DNA from: Arcobacter aquimarinus
Lineage (GTDB): Bacteria; Campylobacterota; Campylobacteria; Campylobacterales; Arcobacteraceae
Reading direction: 5' to 3'
DNA: 64,000 bases
NCBI RefSeq assembly: GCF_013177635.1
Contig: NZ_CP030944.1
Coordinates: 2,356,001-2,420,000 of the forward strand
Under the pieces are notes generated by a model that saw only the letters and a list, made by a program, of their open reading frames with translations, was not told the DNA's origin and did not search any database. The position numbers and the translations under genes are program-made. Of this stretch, positions 18,155-28,046 are shown one piece after another. Positions within the stretch are counted from its first letter, which is position 1. Every line of letters starts with the position of its first letter.

Positions 18155-19660
18155 TTAAAATCCTGAATTAGTAACATATGTACCAATAATATTCAATAAA
18201 GGCTCAACCAATAAAATAGAGATTATTGCTAAAAGAACTGCCAAACCAACTACTGATTTCATTGGTGTTGTTGCATTTTGCATAAACTTTGTATTACTAA
18301 TTCCTACTTCTGGATCTCTTAAAAACATATAAGAAACAGGTCTTAAATAGTAGTATGCTGCAATTGCTGAATTTAATACTATAATCACAGCTAAAGCAAT
18401 ATGCCCTGCATTTACAGCACTTGCTATTAAATACATTTTACCCCAAAATAGTGCAAAAGGTGGAAGTCCAGCTAATGCAAATAAAAATAATCCTAAAATC
18501 GATGCTGTAAATGGAGAAATTTGAGCAAGTCCTGAGAACTTCTTAAATGTATATGGAGATTCATAATCGTTATACTCTTTTCCTCTATTTAACCAAAGCA
18601 TACCAAATGCTCCAAAGTTTGTAATTGTGAATAAAATCCAATATAAAAATAGTGCTGTTGTTGCTTGATGTGTTCCAATTACAATAGCAGCCATTGCCAT
18701 ACCTGCATTTGAAATTGAAGAGTAAGCTAACATTCTTTTTATATCTTTTTGTTGTAAAGCAATTAAATTTGGAATAGTCATTGTTAAAATAACTGTTACA
18801 TAAAGCATAGTTTGAATAATTGCATCATTTGCATGAATAAATATCTCAAAAAATCTTAAAGCAACAACAAATCCTGCCATTTTTGGAACAACCGATAAAA
18901 ATCCTGCCATTGCTGAAGTTGAACCTTGATAAACATCTGGAACCCAAGTATGATATGGGAATAAAGATAGTTTAAATCCAAGAGCAGCAAACATAAATAC
19001 AAATCCAACTAAAACTAATACATAATTAGCATAATTCTCTTTTGATAAGAATCCATCTTGAGTAACCACTTGTGCTATTTGAGATAGTTCTACACTTCCT
19101 GTAATTGCATAAAATATCATAGATCCAAATACAAAAAATCCAGCCGTTAAAGCACCCATTGTAAAATACTTAATAGCAGCTTCAATAGATACCATTCTAT
19201 TATGCATAGCAATCATTGTATATAAAGCAAGAGATGATGTTTCAAGTCCAACAAAAATCATAATCAAAGAGTCAGAACTAACCATAAACTGTAATCCTGC
19301 AATTGCTAAAAGATAAAGTGCAAAATATTCGGCATATCTAAACTCTTGAAATCTTAATTTTGATAAACCTAAAAGAACAAAAAGTATTCCTCCACCTATA
19401 ATTATACATTGAGATAAAACTGCTATCCCATCTAAAAGCATAATATCAAATACTCCTCTTTCATCACCACTAAATGCTAAAAGAGTAAATAAATCAAATA
19501 CTAAAAATAGAACTACCAAAATTACATAAAGAGATTTATGTTTATTAGTGTTAAATATATCAGTTAATATAATAGCTAAAGCACCAATAATGGCAACAGA
19601 CATAGGTACTATTGTTCCTAGATTTAAACTCTCTAGGCTTACGTTAATAGGCTCAATCAT
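18155..19660 (-). CDS. nuoN: NADH-quinone oxidoreductase subunit N
   Basis: 501 aa, very hydrophobic, about 14 membrane helices. It is an antiporter-like proton channel subunit of complex I: conserved features include the charged MIFVGLETSSLALY helix near 130-143 with the key glutamate, the lysine-bearing AAIKYFTMGAL near 160-170 and the LPPFALFWGKMYL stretch near 398-410. The start overlaps the nuoM stop by one base (shared A). It is the last gene of the operon, before the hairpin at 18105-18149. Confidence 0.95.
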   Translation of the reverse strand: MIEPINVSLESLNLGTIVPMSVAIIGALAIILTDIFNTNKHKSLYVILVVLFLVFDLFTLLAFSGDERGVFDIMLLDGIAVLSQCIIIGGGILFVLLGLSKLRFQEFRYAEYFALYLLAIAGLQFMVSSDSLIMIFVGLETSSLALYTMIAMHNRMVSIEAAIKYFTMGALTAGFFVFGSMIFYAITGSVELSQIAQVVTQDGFLSKENYANYVLVLVGFVFMFAALGFKLSLFPYHTWVPDVYQGSTSAMAGFLSVVPKMAGFVVALRFFEIFIHANDAIIQTMLYVTVILTMTIPNLIALQQKDIKRMLAYSSISNAGMAMAAIVIGTHQATTALFLYWILFTITNFGAFGMLWLNRGKEYNDYESPYTFKKFSGLAQISPFTASILGLFLFALAGLPPFALFWGKMYLIASAVNAGHIALAVIIVLNSAIAAYYYLRPVSYMFLRDPEVGISNTKFMQNATTPMKSVVGLAVLLAIISILLVEPLLNIIGTYVTNSGF

Positions 19661-21186
19661 TATTTAACCTCCCCAATAGAGTTTAAAGCTCTTAGTTTTT
19701 CTTTTGTATCTTCATTAACTGCTTTTATTTCCATAACTTTTGTAAGATGAGTAACAGAAGTATTCAATGGGTCTAAAATCACTTTTGGATATATTCCAAG
19801 AGCAATGATTAAAACTACTAAAGACCCAAGAGCAACTAATTCTCTTCCAAAAATATCTTTCATAGATTTATTTTCTTCTTTTACTAATTTTCCAAAAAAT
19901 ACTTTTTTATACATTGCTAACATATAAATTGCACTTAAAACAATCGTTAAAGCTCCTATAAATGCCATTATAGGAGAGTATTTAAAGAATCCTAATAAAG
20001 ATAAAAATTCACCAATAAATCCAATAGTTAAAGGAAGTCCAATAGATGCCATTAAAACAACTATATAAACCACTGCAAAAACAGGCATATTATGTGCTAA
20101 TCCACCAAAATCTTTTATCATTTTTGTATGTCGTCTATCATATAAAACCCCAACACACATAAATAAAGCTCCTGAAACAATTGCATGTCCAATCATTAAA
20201 TAAACAGCCCCCGAAATACCCTCAACATTTAAAGCAAAAACTCCAAGAGTAATAACTCCCATATGAGAAATAGAAGAGTAAGCTATCATTTGTTTCATAT
20301 CTTCTTGAGCATAAGCTAACATTGCAGTATAAATAATAGCTATAAGTCCTAATGTTGCCATAAATCCTACAAAATAAACACTCGCATCAGGAAATAGTGG
20401 AAGCGAAAATCTAATAAATCCATAAGTTTCCATTTTTAGTAAAACAGCTGCTAAAATAATAGAACCTATTGTTGGTGCTTGACCATGTGCAATTGGTAAC
20501 CAAGTATGAAAAGGAAACATTGGAACTTTTACTGCAAATCCTAAAAAGAATGCTATAAATAACCAAAGTTGTAAATCAAATGGTAATACAACACTATTCC
20601 AGTCAAGTAAACTAAAGCTCCAAACACCTGTTGTTTGATTATAAACATATCCAAAATATAAGATACCAATTAACATAATTAAAGAACCTATAAATGTATA
20701 TAGGAAAAATTTAATTGCTGCGTAAAATCTTTTTTCTGCTCCCCAAAATCCAATAATATAAAACATTGGAATTAGTGTTAATTCCCAGAAAATATAAAAT
20801 AAAACAACATCTAAAGAACTAAATACTCCAACCATTGTCATTTCTAAAAACAACATCGTAATAATAAGGTTTTTTACATCTTTTTTTTCTGTTAATCCAA
20901 TAATTGCAATCATTGTCATAAATGTAATCATTATGATTAAAAATATAGAAACCCCATCTACTCCAACTATATAATTTATTCCATAAGAACTTATAAGAGG
21001 TAGTGTTTGAACAAACTGCATTCCTGCAACATTTGTATCGAAGTAGTACCACATTAATAGTGCTAAAACAAACTCAACAACCGTAACTACAACTCCAAAT
21101 TGTCTCATTGAATCCTTATGAATCAAAAATCCAACAACTGCTGCAGCTGCAGGAAAAAATATCAACATCGATAAAATATTTTCCAT
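19660..21186 (-). CDS. nuoM: NADH-quinone oxidoreductase subunit M
   Basis: 508 aa with about 14 membrane helices. The antiporter-like core is clear: FYIFWELTLIPMFYIIG near 131-147 contains the proton-path glutamate, FLGFAVKVPMFPFHTWLPIAH near 214-234 contains the channel lysine and the conserved HTWLP, and MIAYSSISHMG near 306-316 precedes the second half. It is the middle proton channel in the membrane arm. It lies 12 bases after nuoL. Confidence 0.96.
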   Translation of the reverse strand: MENILSMLIFFPAAAAVVGFLIHKDSMRQFGVVVTVVEFVLALLMWYYFDTNVAGMQFVQTLPLISSYGINYIVGVDGVSIFLIIMITFMTMIAIIGLTEKKDVKNLIITMLFLEMTMVGVFSSLDVVLFYIFWELTLIPMFYIIGFWGAEKRFYAAIKFFLYTFIGSLIMLIGILYFGYVYNQTTGVWSFSLLDWNSVVLPFDLQLWLFIAFFLGFAVKVPMFPFHTWLPIAHGQAPTIGSIILAAVLLKMETYGFIRFSLPLFPDASVYFVGFMATLGLIAIIYTAMLAYAQEDMKQMIAYSSISHMGVITLGVFALNVEGISGAVYLMIGHAIVSGALFMCVGVLYDRRHTKMIKDFGGLAHNMPVFAVVYIVVLMASIGLPLTIGFIGEFLSLLGFFKYSPIMAFIGALTIVLSAIYMLAMYKKVFFGKLVKEENKSMKDIFGRELVALGSLVVLIIALGIYPKVILDPLNTSVTHLTKVMEIKAVNEDTKEKLRALNSIGEVK

Positions 21187-21198
21187 TTACATAACCCC

Positions 21199-23058
21199 TT
21201 AAAGTACCGATAAAACTAAGGCAAGAACTAATCCTAAAATTAATCCAAATACCATAAGTCTTAATGATGATGATAAATTACCAGACTGAATTATTCTAGC
21301 TTTTACCCCTAATTTATTTACAAAATGTGCTAATCCATCAATAGAAGCATCAATTAATTTAACTTCTATAACTTTAAATATCCAAACTGAAATCGCATAG
21401 TATGGTTTTGAAATACAAACTTCATAAATTTTTGGAATATAATATTGATTACTCAATAATCTATAAATAAATGTATCTTCCCATGATTTACTAAATCCAC
21501 CATTTCTATATTTAAACACAGCAACTAAAATACCTAAAATAGCTACACCACTTGTAACTAAAATCAAAATCCAAATAGTTGCATTATTAAGATTTGAAGC
21601 TTCCCATGTTGGTAATATTTTTGTTACAAACTCTACAAACTGATGTTCAAACATTCCAGCAACTACAGCTAAAACTGCAAGTGGTATCATAGAAGCTATT
21701 ACAAAACCTTTTGCTTCATGAGGATGGAATTCATCATTTGAATAGTTTTGTTCACCAAAGAATATTTTCATAACAAGTCTAAATGAATAAAATGCTGTTA
21801 ATCCAGCTGTTATCCATAAAGTTCCCCATAAAATAATTGCATCAGCATTAAATGCAGCTTCTAAAATTTTATCTTTTGAGAAGAATCCAGCAAGTGGGAA
21901 GATTCCAGCAAGTGCAAGTGATGCTACAATCATAATAATTGAAGTAGCTTTCATCTTCTTATGTAAACCACCCATTTTTCTAATATCAAGTTCATCACTC
22001 ATAGCATGCATAACATTTCCTGCACCTAAAAATAATACTGATTTAAAAAATGCATGTGTAGCTAAGTGAAATAATGCAACCCAATAAGCACCTAAACCAG
22101 CCGCAACAAACATATACCCAAGTTGTGAAAGCGTTGAATATGCAATGATTCTTTTCATATCATTATTTACTAAAGCCATAGTTGCTGCAAATATTGCAAC
22201 AAATGCTCCTAAACAAGCAATTGCATAACCAACCTCTGGAATTAAAGTATAAAGTTCATTTGCTCTTACAACTAAATAAACTCCTGCTGTTACCATCGTT
22301 GCAGCATGAATCAATGCCGAAACTGGTGTTGGTCCTTCCATCGCATCTGCAAGCCAAGTATGAAGTGGAAATTGAGCTGATTTTCCCATTGCTCCTACAA
22401 ATAATAAAACACCTATCCAAATTAGTGTACTTGTTTCAAGAGTTGATACTTGAGCAAACACAATATCATATTGTAAACTTCCAATATTCCAATAAATAAT
22501 AAACATTCCAAGTAAAAGACCTAAATCTCCAACTCTATTCATTATAAATGCTTCATTAGCTGCCCAAGTAGCTGATTCTTTGTGGTACCAAAAACCAATT
22601 AGTAACCATGAACAAACTCCAACACCTTCCCATCCTATAAATAAAACAGCAAAGTTATCAGCCATCACAAGAACTAACATTGAAAAAACGAAAGCTGAAA
22701 GATAAGAGAAATATCTATTAAATCCCTTATCATGTTCCATATATCCAATAGAGTGAATATGAACCATTGTAGAAACAACTGTTACCACACTCATCATAAC
22801 AACTGAAACATGATCAACCACAAAACCAAAAGGAATATCTAAGTTACCTATTACTATCCAATCAAATAGATTTACATGTAAAGAGATATCTGTTGTATAA
22901 ACATAATGCAACAAATTTAATGAAGCATACATTGATACAGCTAACATAAAAGAAGTAAACCATCCTGTAAAGGCTGTTTTTGGTTGAGTTGAAAATAGTG
23001 CAGCAACCAAAGAACCTATTAAAGGAGCAAAAAGAGCTATATATACAAATTTTTCCAT
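21199..23058 (-). CDS. nuoL: NADH-quinone oxidoreductase subunit L
   Basis: 619 aa, with about 16 membrane helices and the long C-terminal amphipathic helix that runs along the membrane arm. Key motifs: FIGWEGVGVCSWLLIG near 140-155 (proton-path glutamate), GKSAQFPLHTWLADAMEGPTP (about 225-245, channel lysine and HTWL), and HLATHAFFKSVLFLGAG near 331-347. It is the distal proton-pumping subunit. It lies two bases after nuoK. Confidence 0.97.
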   Translation of the reverse strand: MEKFVYIALFAPLIGSLVAALFSTQPKTAFTGWFTSFMLAVSMYASLNLLHYVYTTDISLHVNLFDWIVIGNLDIPFGFVVDHVSVVMMSVVTVVSTMVHIHSIGYMEHDKGFNRYFSYLSAFVFSMLVLVMADNFAVLFIGWEGVGVCSWLLIGFWYHKESATWAANEAFIMNRVGDLGLLLGMFIIYWNIGSLQYDIVFAQVSTLETSTLIWIGVLLFVGAMGKSAQFPLHTWLADAMEGPTPVSALIHAATMVTAGVYLVVRANELYTLIPEVGYAIACLGAFVAIFAATMALVNNDMKRIIAYSTLSQLGYMFVAAGLGAYWVALFHLATHAFFKSVLFLGAGNVMHAMSDELDIRKMGGLHKKMKATSIIMIVASLALAGIFPLAGFFSKDKILEAAFNADAIILWGTLWITAGLTAFYSFRLVMKIFFGEQNYSNDEFHPHEAKGFVIASMIPLAVLAVVAGMFEHQFVEFVTKILPTWEASNLNNATIWILILVTSGVAILGILVAVFKYRNGGFSKSWEDTFIYRLLSNQYYIPKIYEVCISKPYYAISVWIFKVIEVKLIDASIDGLAHFVNKLGVKARIIQSGNLSSSLRLMVFGLILGLVLALVLSVL

Positions 23059-23060
23059 AA

Positions 23061-23360
23061 TTACCCCTTCATCCCAGCTATATCATCTAAATTAATAGAA
23101 CCTGTTCTTTTATACCAAAGAATCAACAATCCAAGTCCAATAGCAACTTCACTTGCAGCAACTGCAATAATAAAAAATGCAAACATTTGACCTGTTAAAT
23201 CTCCATGAAATTTAGAAATTGCAGCAAAACCAACATTTACAGCATTTAACATAATTTCAGTTGAGAAAAAAAGCATCAAAACATTTTTTCTTCTAATTAC
23301 ACCAATTAATCCTATACAAAATAGGAGCGTTGAAAGTATTAAATAGGCATTAAGTGTCAT
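23061..23360 (-). CDS. nuoK: NADH-quinone oxidoreductase subunit K
   Basis: 99 aa, three membrane helices. The two conserved intramembrane glutamates are seen in FFSTEIMLNAVNVGF (about 31-45) and in AASEVAIGLGLLI (about 68-80). NuoK forms part of the proton path next to NuoJ and NuoN. Its start overlaps the nuoJ stop by four bases (ATGA). Confidence 0.96.
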   Translation of the reverse strand: MTLNAYLILSTLLFCIGLIGVIRRKNVLMLFFSTEIMLNAVNVGFAAISKFHGDLTGQMFAFFIIAVAASEVAIGLGLLILWYKRTGSINLDDIAGMKG

Positions 23361-23938
23361 TTAACATCCTTTTGTGATGCTTCATCTTGTTTGATTTTTT
23401 CATCAATTTCTTCTTCTTTCATCTCTGAATAAGAGTAATCCATTTTTTTTCCTGCAAGTACAATTCCACCAATCATTGCAACCAAAAGCATAATGGCTGC
23501 TAATTCAAATGGAAGTAAATATTTTGTAAATAATACAAGTCCTACATCCACACTATTTCCATATTCAGGATGAACAGGATAATTTGCTTCAATATTTTGA
23601 CCTATAATTGGTGCAATTAAAACAACAACTACAATTAATGCTACCATTCCAGAAAGTAAAAATACCAATCTTGGATTTTTGATTTTTTCTTTTACTTCTG
23701 ATAAAGAGTCAAAAAACATCATACCAAAAGCATAAAGAGCCATAACAGCTCCTGTATAAACAACTATTTGAACAGCTCCTAAAAAGTCTGCATTTAATAA
23801 AAAGAAAAATCCTGAAATAAATATCATTCCAGCAGCCAAAGAACTTAAAGCATATAAAGCATTGTTAGTTAAAACAGTAATACCAAACATACCAATAGTT
23901 AAAACCGAAAAAATTATAAAAGCTACAACTTCAAACAT
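23357..23938 (-). CDS. nuoJ: NADH-quinone oxidoreductase subunit J
   Basis: 193 aa, five membrane helices, with the conserved LLNADFLGAVQIVVYTGAVMALYAF region near 47-71 that lines the quinone-proximal proton path. The C-terminal tail (about 165-193) is polar and charged, longer than needed for the fold. It starts nine bases after nuoI. Confidence 0.94.
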   Translation of the reverse strand: MFEVVAFIIFSVLTIGMFGITVLTNNALYALSSLAAGMIFISGFFFLLNADFLGAVQIVVYTGAVMALYAFGMMFFDSLSEVKEKIKNPRLVFLLSGMVALIVVVVLIAPIIGQNIEANYPVHPEYGNSVDVGLVLFTKYLLPFELAAIMLLVAMIGGIVLAGKKMDYSYSEMKEEEIDEKIKQDEASQKDVK

Positions 23939-23947
23939 TCAAACTCC

Positions 23948-24568
23948 TTAGTATGATAATGGTGTTTTTTTGATTTTTTTATCTGCATCAGGAGATACTG
24001 AACCATAACCATCAAATTCAAGTTGTGCACCTAAACCATTTGCCGAAGTTAAAATATCTTCTTTAAGTGAAAAATGTGCTCTTTGTTCACTTGAATTTTC
24101 ATATCTTCCACCATGAACAATAGCAAGTTCTGGACAAACCTCAGCACAATATCCACAGAAGATACATCTTCCCATATTAATTGTATATTGCATAACTTCT
24201 TTTCTTGAATTTTCATCAATTCTTGTTTCCATTCTTATACAGTTTGAAATACAAATCTTTTCACAAAGTCCACATCCAATACATCTTTCTTCACCTGATT
24301 CTAAAAGTCTTAGAAGCTTGTGTACAGCTCTATATCTAGGGCCAATAGGTAATTTTTCTTTTGGATATTGAACTGTTGCCATTTCACCTTTAAATAATGC
24401 TCTATACATTATTCCAAAAGTGATTTTTAAACCTGTAAATAACTCACCTTTAACAGATCGAACCATTACTTGTTTGAACATATCCCAAGAAGTTTTAGGA
24501 TAATTATCTTCTTGAACTGTAATATAATCTTCGCTTATATTTCTATTTTTAAACTTATTTAGTTCCAT
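23948..24568 (-). CDS. nuoI: NADH-quinone oxidoreductase subunit I
   Basis: 206 aa. Two 4Fe-4S ferredoxin motifs, CIGCGLCEKICISNC near 97-111 and CIFCGYCAEVCPE near 136-148, carry clusters N6a and N6b, which pass electrons from NuoG to NuoB. N- and C-terminal extensions flank them; the C-terminal 50 residues are polar. The 9-base gaps on both sides keep it inside the operon. Confidence 0.96.
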   Translation of the reverse strand: MELNKFKNRNISEDYITVQEDNYPKTSWDMFKQVMVRSVKGELFTGLKITFGIMYRALFKGEMATVQYPKEKLPIGPRYRAVHKLLRLLESGEERCIGCGLCEKICISNCIRMETRIDENSRKEVMQYTINMGRCIFCGYCAEVCPELAIVHGGRYENSSEQRAHFSLKEDILTSANGLGAQLEFDGYGSVSPDADKKIKKTPLSY

Positions 24569-24577
24569 AATTAACTC

Positions 24578-25570
24578 CTAAAACATTAGTACAAAACCAG
24601 TAACTAAAATATTTAGTACTGCAAGAGGCATTAAAATTTTCCAACATAACCACATCAATTGGTCAGGTCTAATATGTGGCCAAGATGCTCTTGTCCATAA
24701 GAAAAGGAAAATCAAAAACATAACTTTTAAAACAATTGCTAAACCACCTGGAATAAACCATAATGGCTCAAATCCACCCAAGAAAATTAATGCAACTAAA
24801 AAAGAGATTGTAAAAAGGTTTGCATACTCTCCAATAAAAAACATCCCCCATCTCATACCTGAATACTCTGTTGCATAACCAGCAACTAATTCAGCTTCAT
24901 GCTCAAGCAAGTCAAAAGGTGTTCTATTAGTTTCAGCAAATCCAGCAATTACAAATAAAACAAAAGCAACTGGTTGAGACCAAATTATCCAGTTTGAAAC
25001 ACCACCTGCTTGATAATTATTTATATCAATTAAAGAAAGACTTCCTATCATCATAAGTGGAGCTAAAAGAGCAAGTCCTGATACAACTTCATAAGATAAA
25101 AGCTGAATTGCAGTTCTTGCACCTCCAAGTAATGCCCATTTATTAGCACTACTCATACCAGCTAAAAGTGGTCCATAAAGCCCAACTGCTCCGACAGACA
25201 TTACAAATAAAACCCCAACATTAATATCACTAATTATTGGTTTTACTGTATATCCAAACATTTCAAATTCAGGGAAAAAAGGAATGGCACTCATTGCTAT
25301 AAATGCTGTTGCAGCTGTTATAATTGGTGCAACCATAAAAATAGGTCTATTTACATTTGCAGGAATAATATCCTCTTTTGTGAAAAGTTTAATTCCATCA
25401 GCTGCAATTTGTAACAATCCATAAGGTCCAACATTTGTAGGTCCTAATCTTCTTTGCATAAATGCTAAAACTTTTCTTTCAATATAAGTTGTAAATCCAG
25501 CGAGTGCTGAAAACACAGCAAGTACAACTATAACTTTTACAATAGTTTCTATTATGATACTTGATTCCAT
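24578..25570 (-). CDS. nuoH: NADH-quinone oxidoreductase subunit H
   Basis: 330 aa, eight or nine membrane helices. The FTTYIERKVLAFMQRRLGPTN stretch (about 26-46) and ETNRTPFDLLEHEAELVAGY (about 214-233) are the strongly conserved loops that build the quinone tunnel and contain the charged residues linking quinone chemistry to proton movement. It is one base from the end of nuoG. Confidence 0.97.
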   Translation of the reverse strand: MESSIIIETIVKVIVVLAVFSALAGFTTYIERKVLAFMQRRLGPTNVGPYGLLQIAADGIKLFTKEDIIPANVNRPIFMVAPIITAATAFIAMSAIPFFPEFEMFGYTVKPIISDINVGVLFVMSVGAVGLYGPLLAGMSSANKWALLGGARTAIQLLSYEVVSGLALLAPLMMIGSLSLIDINNYQAGGVSNWIIWSQPVAFVLFVIAGFAETNRTPFDLLEHEAELVAGYATEYSGMRWGMFFIGEYANLFTISFLVALIFLGGFEPLWFIPGGLAIVLKVMFLIFLFLWTRASWPHIRPDQLMWLCWKILMPLAVLNILVTGFVLMF

Positions 25571-25571
25571 A

Positions 25572-28046
25572 TTATGCCTTTACTACTTTTGCTTTATTAA
25601 ATCTATATGTATTAAATAAAGCATTTGAAGAACTATTTTTCATAAATGTTGAAATATAAGGAATATTTCCCTCTATTTGAATATCAATATAAGCTGATAA
25701 AATCAACTCTTGATTATTTGCTATGACTTTTACCTTATCACCTTCATTTAACTCCAATTTTTCAAATAAAAATTTTGAGAAAAAGATACCATCCTGAAGT
25801 TTATCTTTAAACTCATGGGCAATTGCTGTAAATTCATTAAATTGATTTATTGGATTTGCTCTATAAATAATAAGTTCATTATCTTGTAATGTTATTCTTT
25901 CATCAATTATTGGTTTAAAATCATCTTGAATTGAAACCTCAAATGATTCTAAATCATAACCTCTATATTCAACTTGATCATTACCAAATTTGTTTGGTAA
26001 ATCATCGAATTGTTCTGATTTATAACCTTTTTGAATTGGAAGTTTTACTGTATACTCAATTGTATATTCAACATCTGTTCCTAAAACTTCATTTGCAACT
26101 TCATTTAATGTATATCCTTTAAATTCTAAAGCTGCATTTGTTGGAATTACTTTTTTATCAATATTGGTAAAAGTTCCCTCTTGTTGGTTAAGAGCTGGAA
26201 TATCTAAATTAGCATCACCTAAAGCAGATAGTTCAAAATCTGCTTTCATGTTATAACCAACACTAAATCCTTCAACTTCTTTTGATAAAGTACAGATTTG
26301 TGCAACTCCTAAAGTGTTAGTTTGTGTTGGAATAATAACCACATCAAAAGCTGTGCATCTATCTATTAAACCACAAAGTTTTGCTAAATTTACACTATTT
26401 GGATGAGTTATTAAATCTTCTGCAACAATTAAAGAAAATTTATCTTTTTTAGCTAACATATCTTCTAATAAATCAAGGAATTTTTCATCTTTTCCAAAAA
26501 GTTCCACTAAAGTTGAATATTCAAATTCTACTTCTTTTGAAACTTTATTTGTTACAACTTTTTTAACCTCTTTTTCTTCACCTGTTTCTTCATCTTTTAC
26601 AATTTCAACAACAGTTTCTTTAACCTCTTCAACAACAGTTTTTGTTTTTGTTTGTTTAAATGAATCGATATACTCTTGAACCTGTGATGGTAACTCTTTT
26701 CCAAATTTATATAAAATAAAATATAAAATAGCCTCTTCAGCTAATGGTGCATGATAAATAAACTCTGTTGTTTTACCTTTTTTACCAATTTTTTCCATAA
26801 TTGGATCAGCTACTGGGTGAAAATATAATCCAGCACCTTTGTTCATAATAACAGAGTTATTAAACGCATATCTAGCATTTGGTAAATCAGATTTTAAGTA
26901 TCCACCAACTGAAATTACAAAATTTGAACTATGAACATCAGCAAGAGTAGAACTATAAAGTGATTTTCCAGAAGTTTTAGAGTAATTATTTAAAAACTCT
27001 TGATATCTTCTTGCATCTTCATTTACAAGTTTTGCACCAGTTTTTGAAGCAATTTCTTGTAAAATTAAAGCCTCTTCATTTGTAATATAAGAGTTAAATT
27101 TAATATTTTTTGCATTTTTAAATGCCTCAACAGCTTTTTTAAATGCAACTTTGTCTTTTGATGAAACTTTGTTTTCAAAATCATAAGCAAATCTTCCAGC
27201 ACCATTTACAGTTGAATAATGAGGTTCACTATTTACTCTATAAATCTTTTTTGTTGCATGATTATCTATTGATTCATGTTTTATATCATAATATAAAAAG
27301 GCACAATCACTTGAATGAGGATTTGCTGCTGGTATTTTTTTAAGTTCCCAAGCATTTGAAGTATATTGGAAATCATGGCTTACTAATGCTCCAACTGGAC
27401 AGGCACTAATACACTCTCCACAATTTGTACATGCATCAGCATCATAACCAATAAGTGATTTATTTAACTTATTCCACATAGCATAAGCATCTTTTGGCAT
27501 CTCTGATTTAAATGTAGCATCAATTGCATCACTTGGTCTCTTTACTGTACTTAATGCATTTGAACCAACCATATCTTGACAAACTGTAACACATCTTTCA
27601 CAAACTATACATAAAGCTGGGTCATAATTCATAACTCCCCAATGCTGAGTTGGTCGGTGTATATCTTTGATACTATAAGATTGAGAATCAACTTTCATAT
27701 ACAAAGAGTAGTTCTGTAGTTCACACTCTCCACTTTGGTCACAAACACCACATTGTAATGGATGGTTTACATCATAAACTTCCATAATTGCTCTTCTTTC
27801 AATTGCAATATTAGGAGTTGTAGTAGATATATCCATCCCTGCTTTTACTTTTGTATTACAGCCATATACTTGTTTTCCATCTGCTTCAACTAAACACAAT
27901 CTACAGGCTAATGTAGGGGAACATCTAGTTAAATAACAAACTGCTGGAACAAAAACATCGTTTGCTCTAGCTACATTTAATATTGACTCACCATCTTTTG
28001 CTTCAATTGTTTTACCATCAATTGTAAGTGTAATCATATCACTCAT
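25572..28046 (-). CDS. nuoG: NADH-quinone oxidoreductase subunit G
   Basis: 824 aa. N-terminal 2Fe-2S domain with CYLTRCSPTLACRLCLVE near 37-54 and CNTK; the HPLQCGVCDQSGECELQ segment (cluster N5 type, His plus three Cys) near 95-111; 4Fe-4S motifs CIVCERCVTVCQD near 146-158 and CTNCGECISACPVG near 211-224. The rest is a degenerate molybdopterin-oxidoreductase domain. A highly charged low-complexity insertion (about 466-510, rich in VEE, KET and EVKK) has no counterpart I recognise. Without NuoE and NuoF this subunit is the presumed electron entry point. The start overlaps the upstream gene by four bases. Confidence 0.95.
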   Translation of the reverse strand: MSDMITLTIDGKTIEAKDGESILNVARANDVFVPAVCYLTRCSPTLACRLCLVEADGKQVYGCNTKVKAGMDISTTTPNIAIERRAIMEVYDVNHPLQCGVCDQSGECELQNYSLYMKVDSQSYSIKDIHRPTQHWGVMNYDPALCIVCERCVTVCQDMVGSNALSTVKRPSDAIDATFKSEMPKDAYAMWNKLNKSLIGYDADACTNCGECISACPVGALVSHDFQYTSNAWELKKIPAANPHSSDCAFLYYDIKHESIDNHATKKIYRVNSEPHYSTVNGAGRFAYDFENKVSSKDKVAFKKAVEAFKNAKNIKFNSYITNEEALILQEIASKTGAKLVNEDARRYQEFLNNYSKTSGKSLYSSTLADVHSSNFVISVGGYLKSDLPNARYAFNNSVIMNKGAGLYFHPVADPIMEKIGKKGKTTEFIYHAPLAEEAILYFILYKFGKELPSQVQEYIDSFKQTKTKTVVEEVKETVVEIVKDEETGEEKEVKKVVTNKVSKEVEFEYSTLVELFGKDEKFLDLLEDMLAKKDKFSLIVAEDLITHPNSVNLAKLCGLIDRCTAFDVVIIPTQTNTLGVAQICTLSKEVEGFSVGYNMKADFELSALGDANLDIPALNQQEGTFTNIDKKVIPTNAALEFKGYTLNEVANEVLGTDVEYTIEYTVKLPIQKGYKSEQFDDLPNKFGNDQVEYRGYDLESFEVSIQDDFKPIIDERITLQDNELIIYRANPINQFNEFTAIAHEFKDKLQDGIFFSKFLFEKLELNEGDKVKVIANNQELILSAYIDIQIEGNIPYISTFMKNSSSNALFNTYRFNKAKVVKA

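Noticed and set aside
22182-22499. 105-codon open frame on the plus strand
   Set aside because: It lies opposite nuoL, is leucine/glutamine-rich in the way of an antisense shadow, and has no ribosome site.
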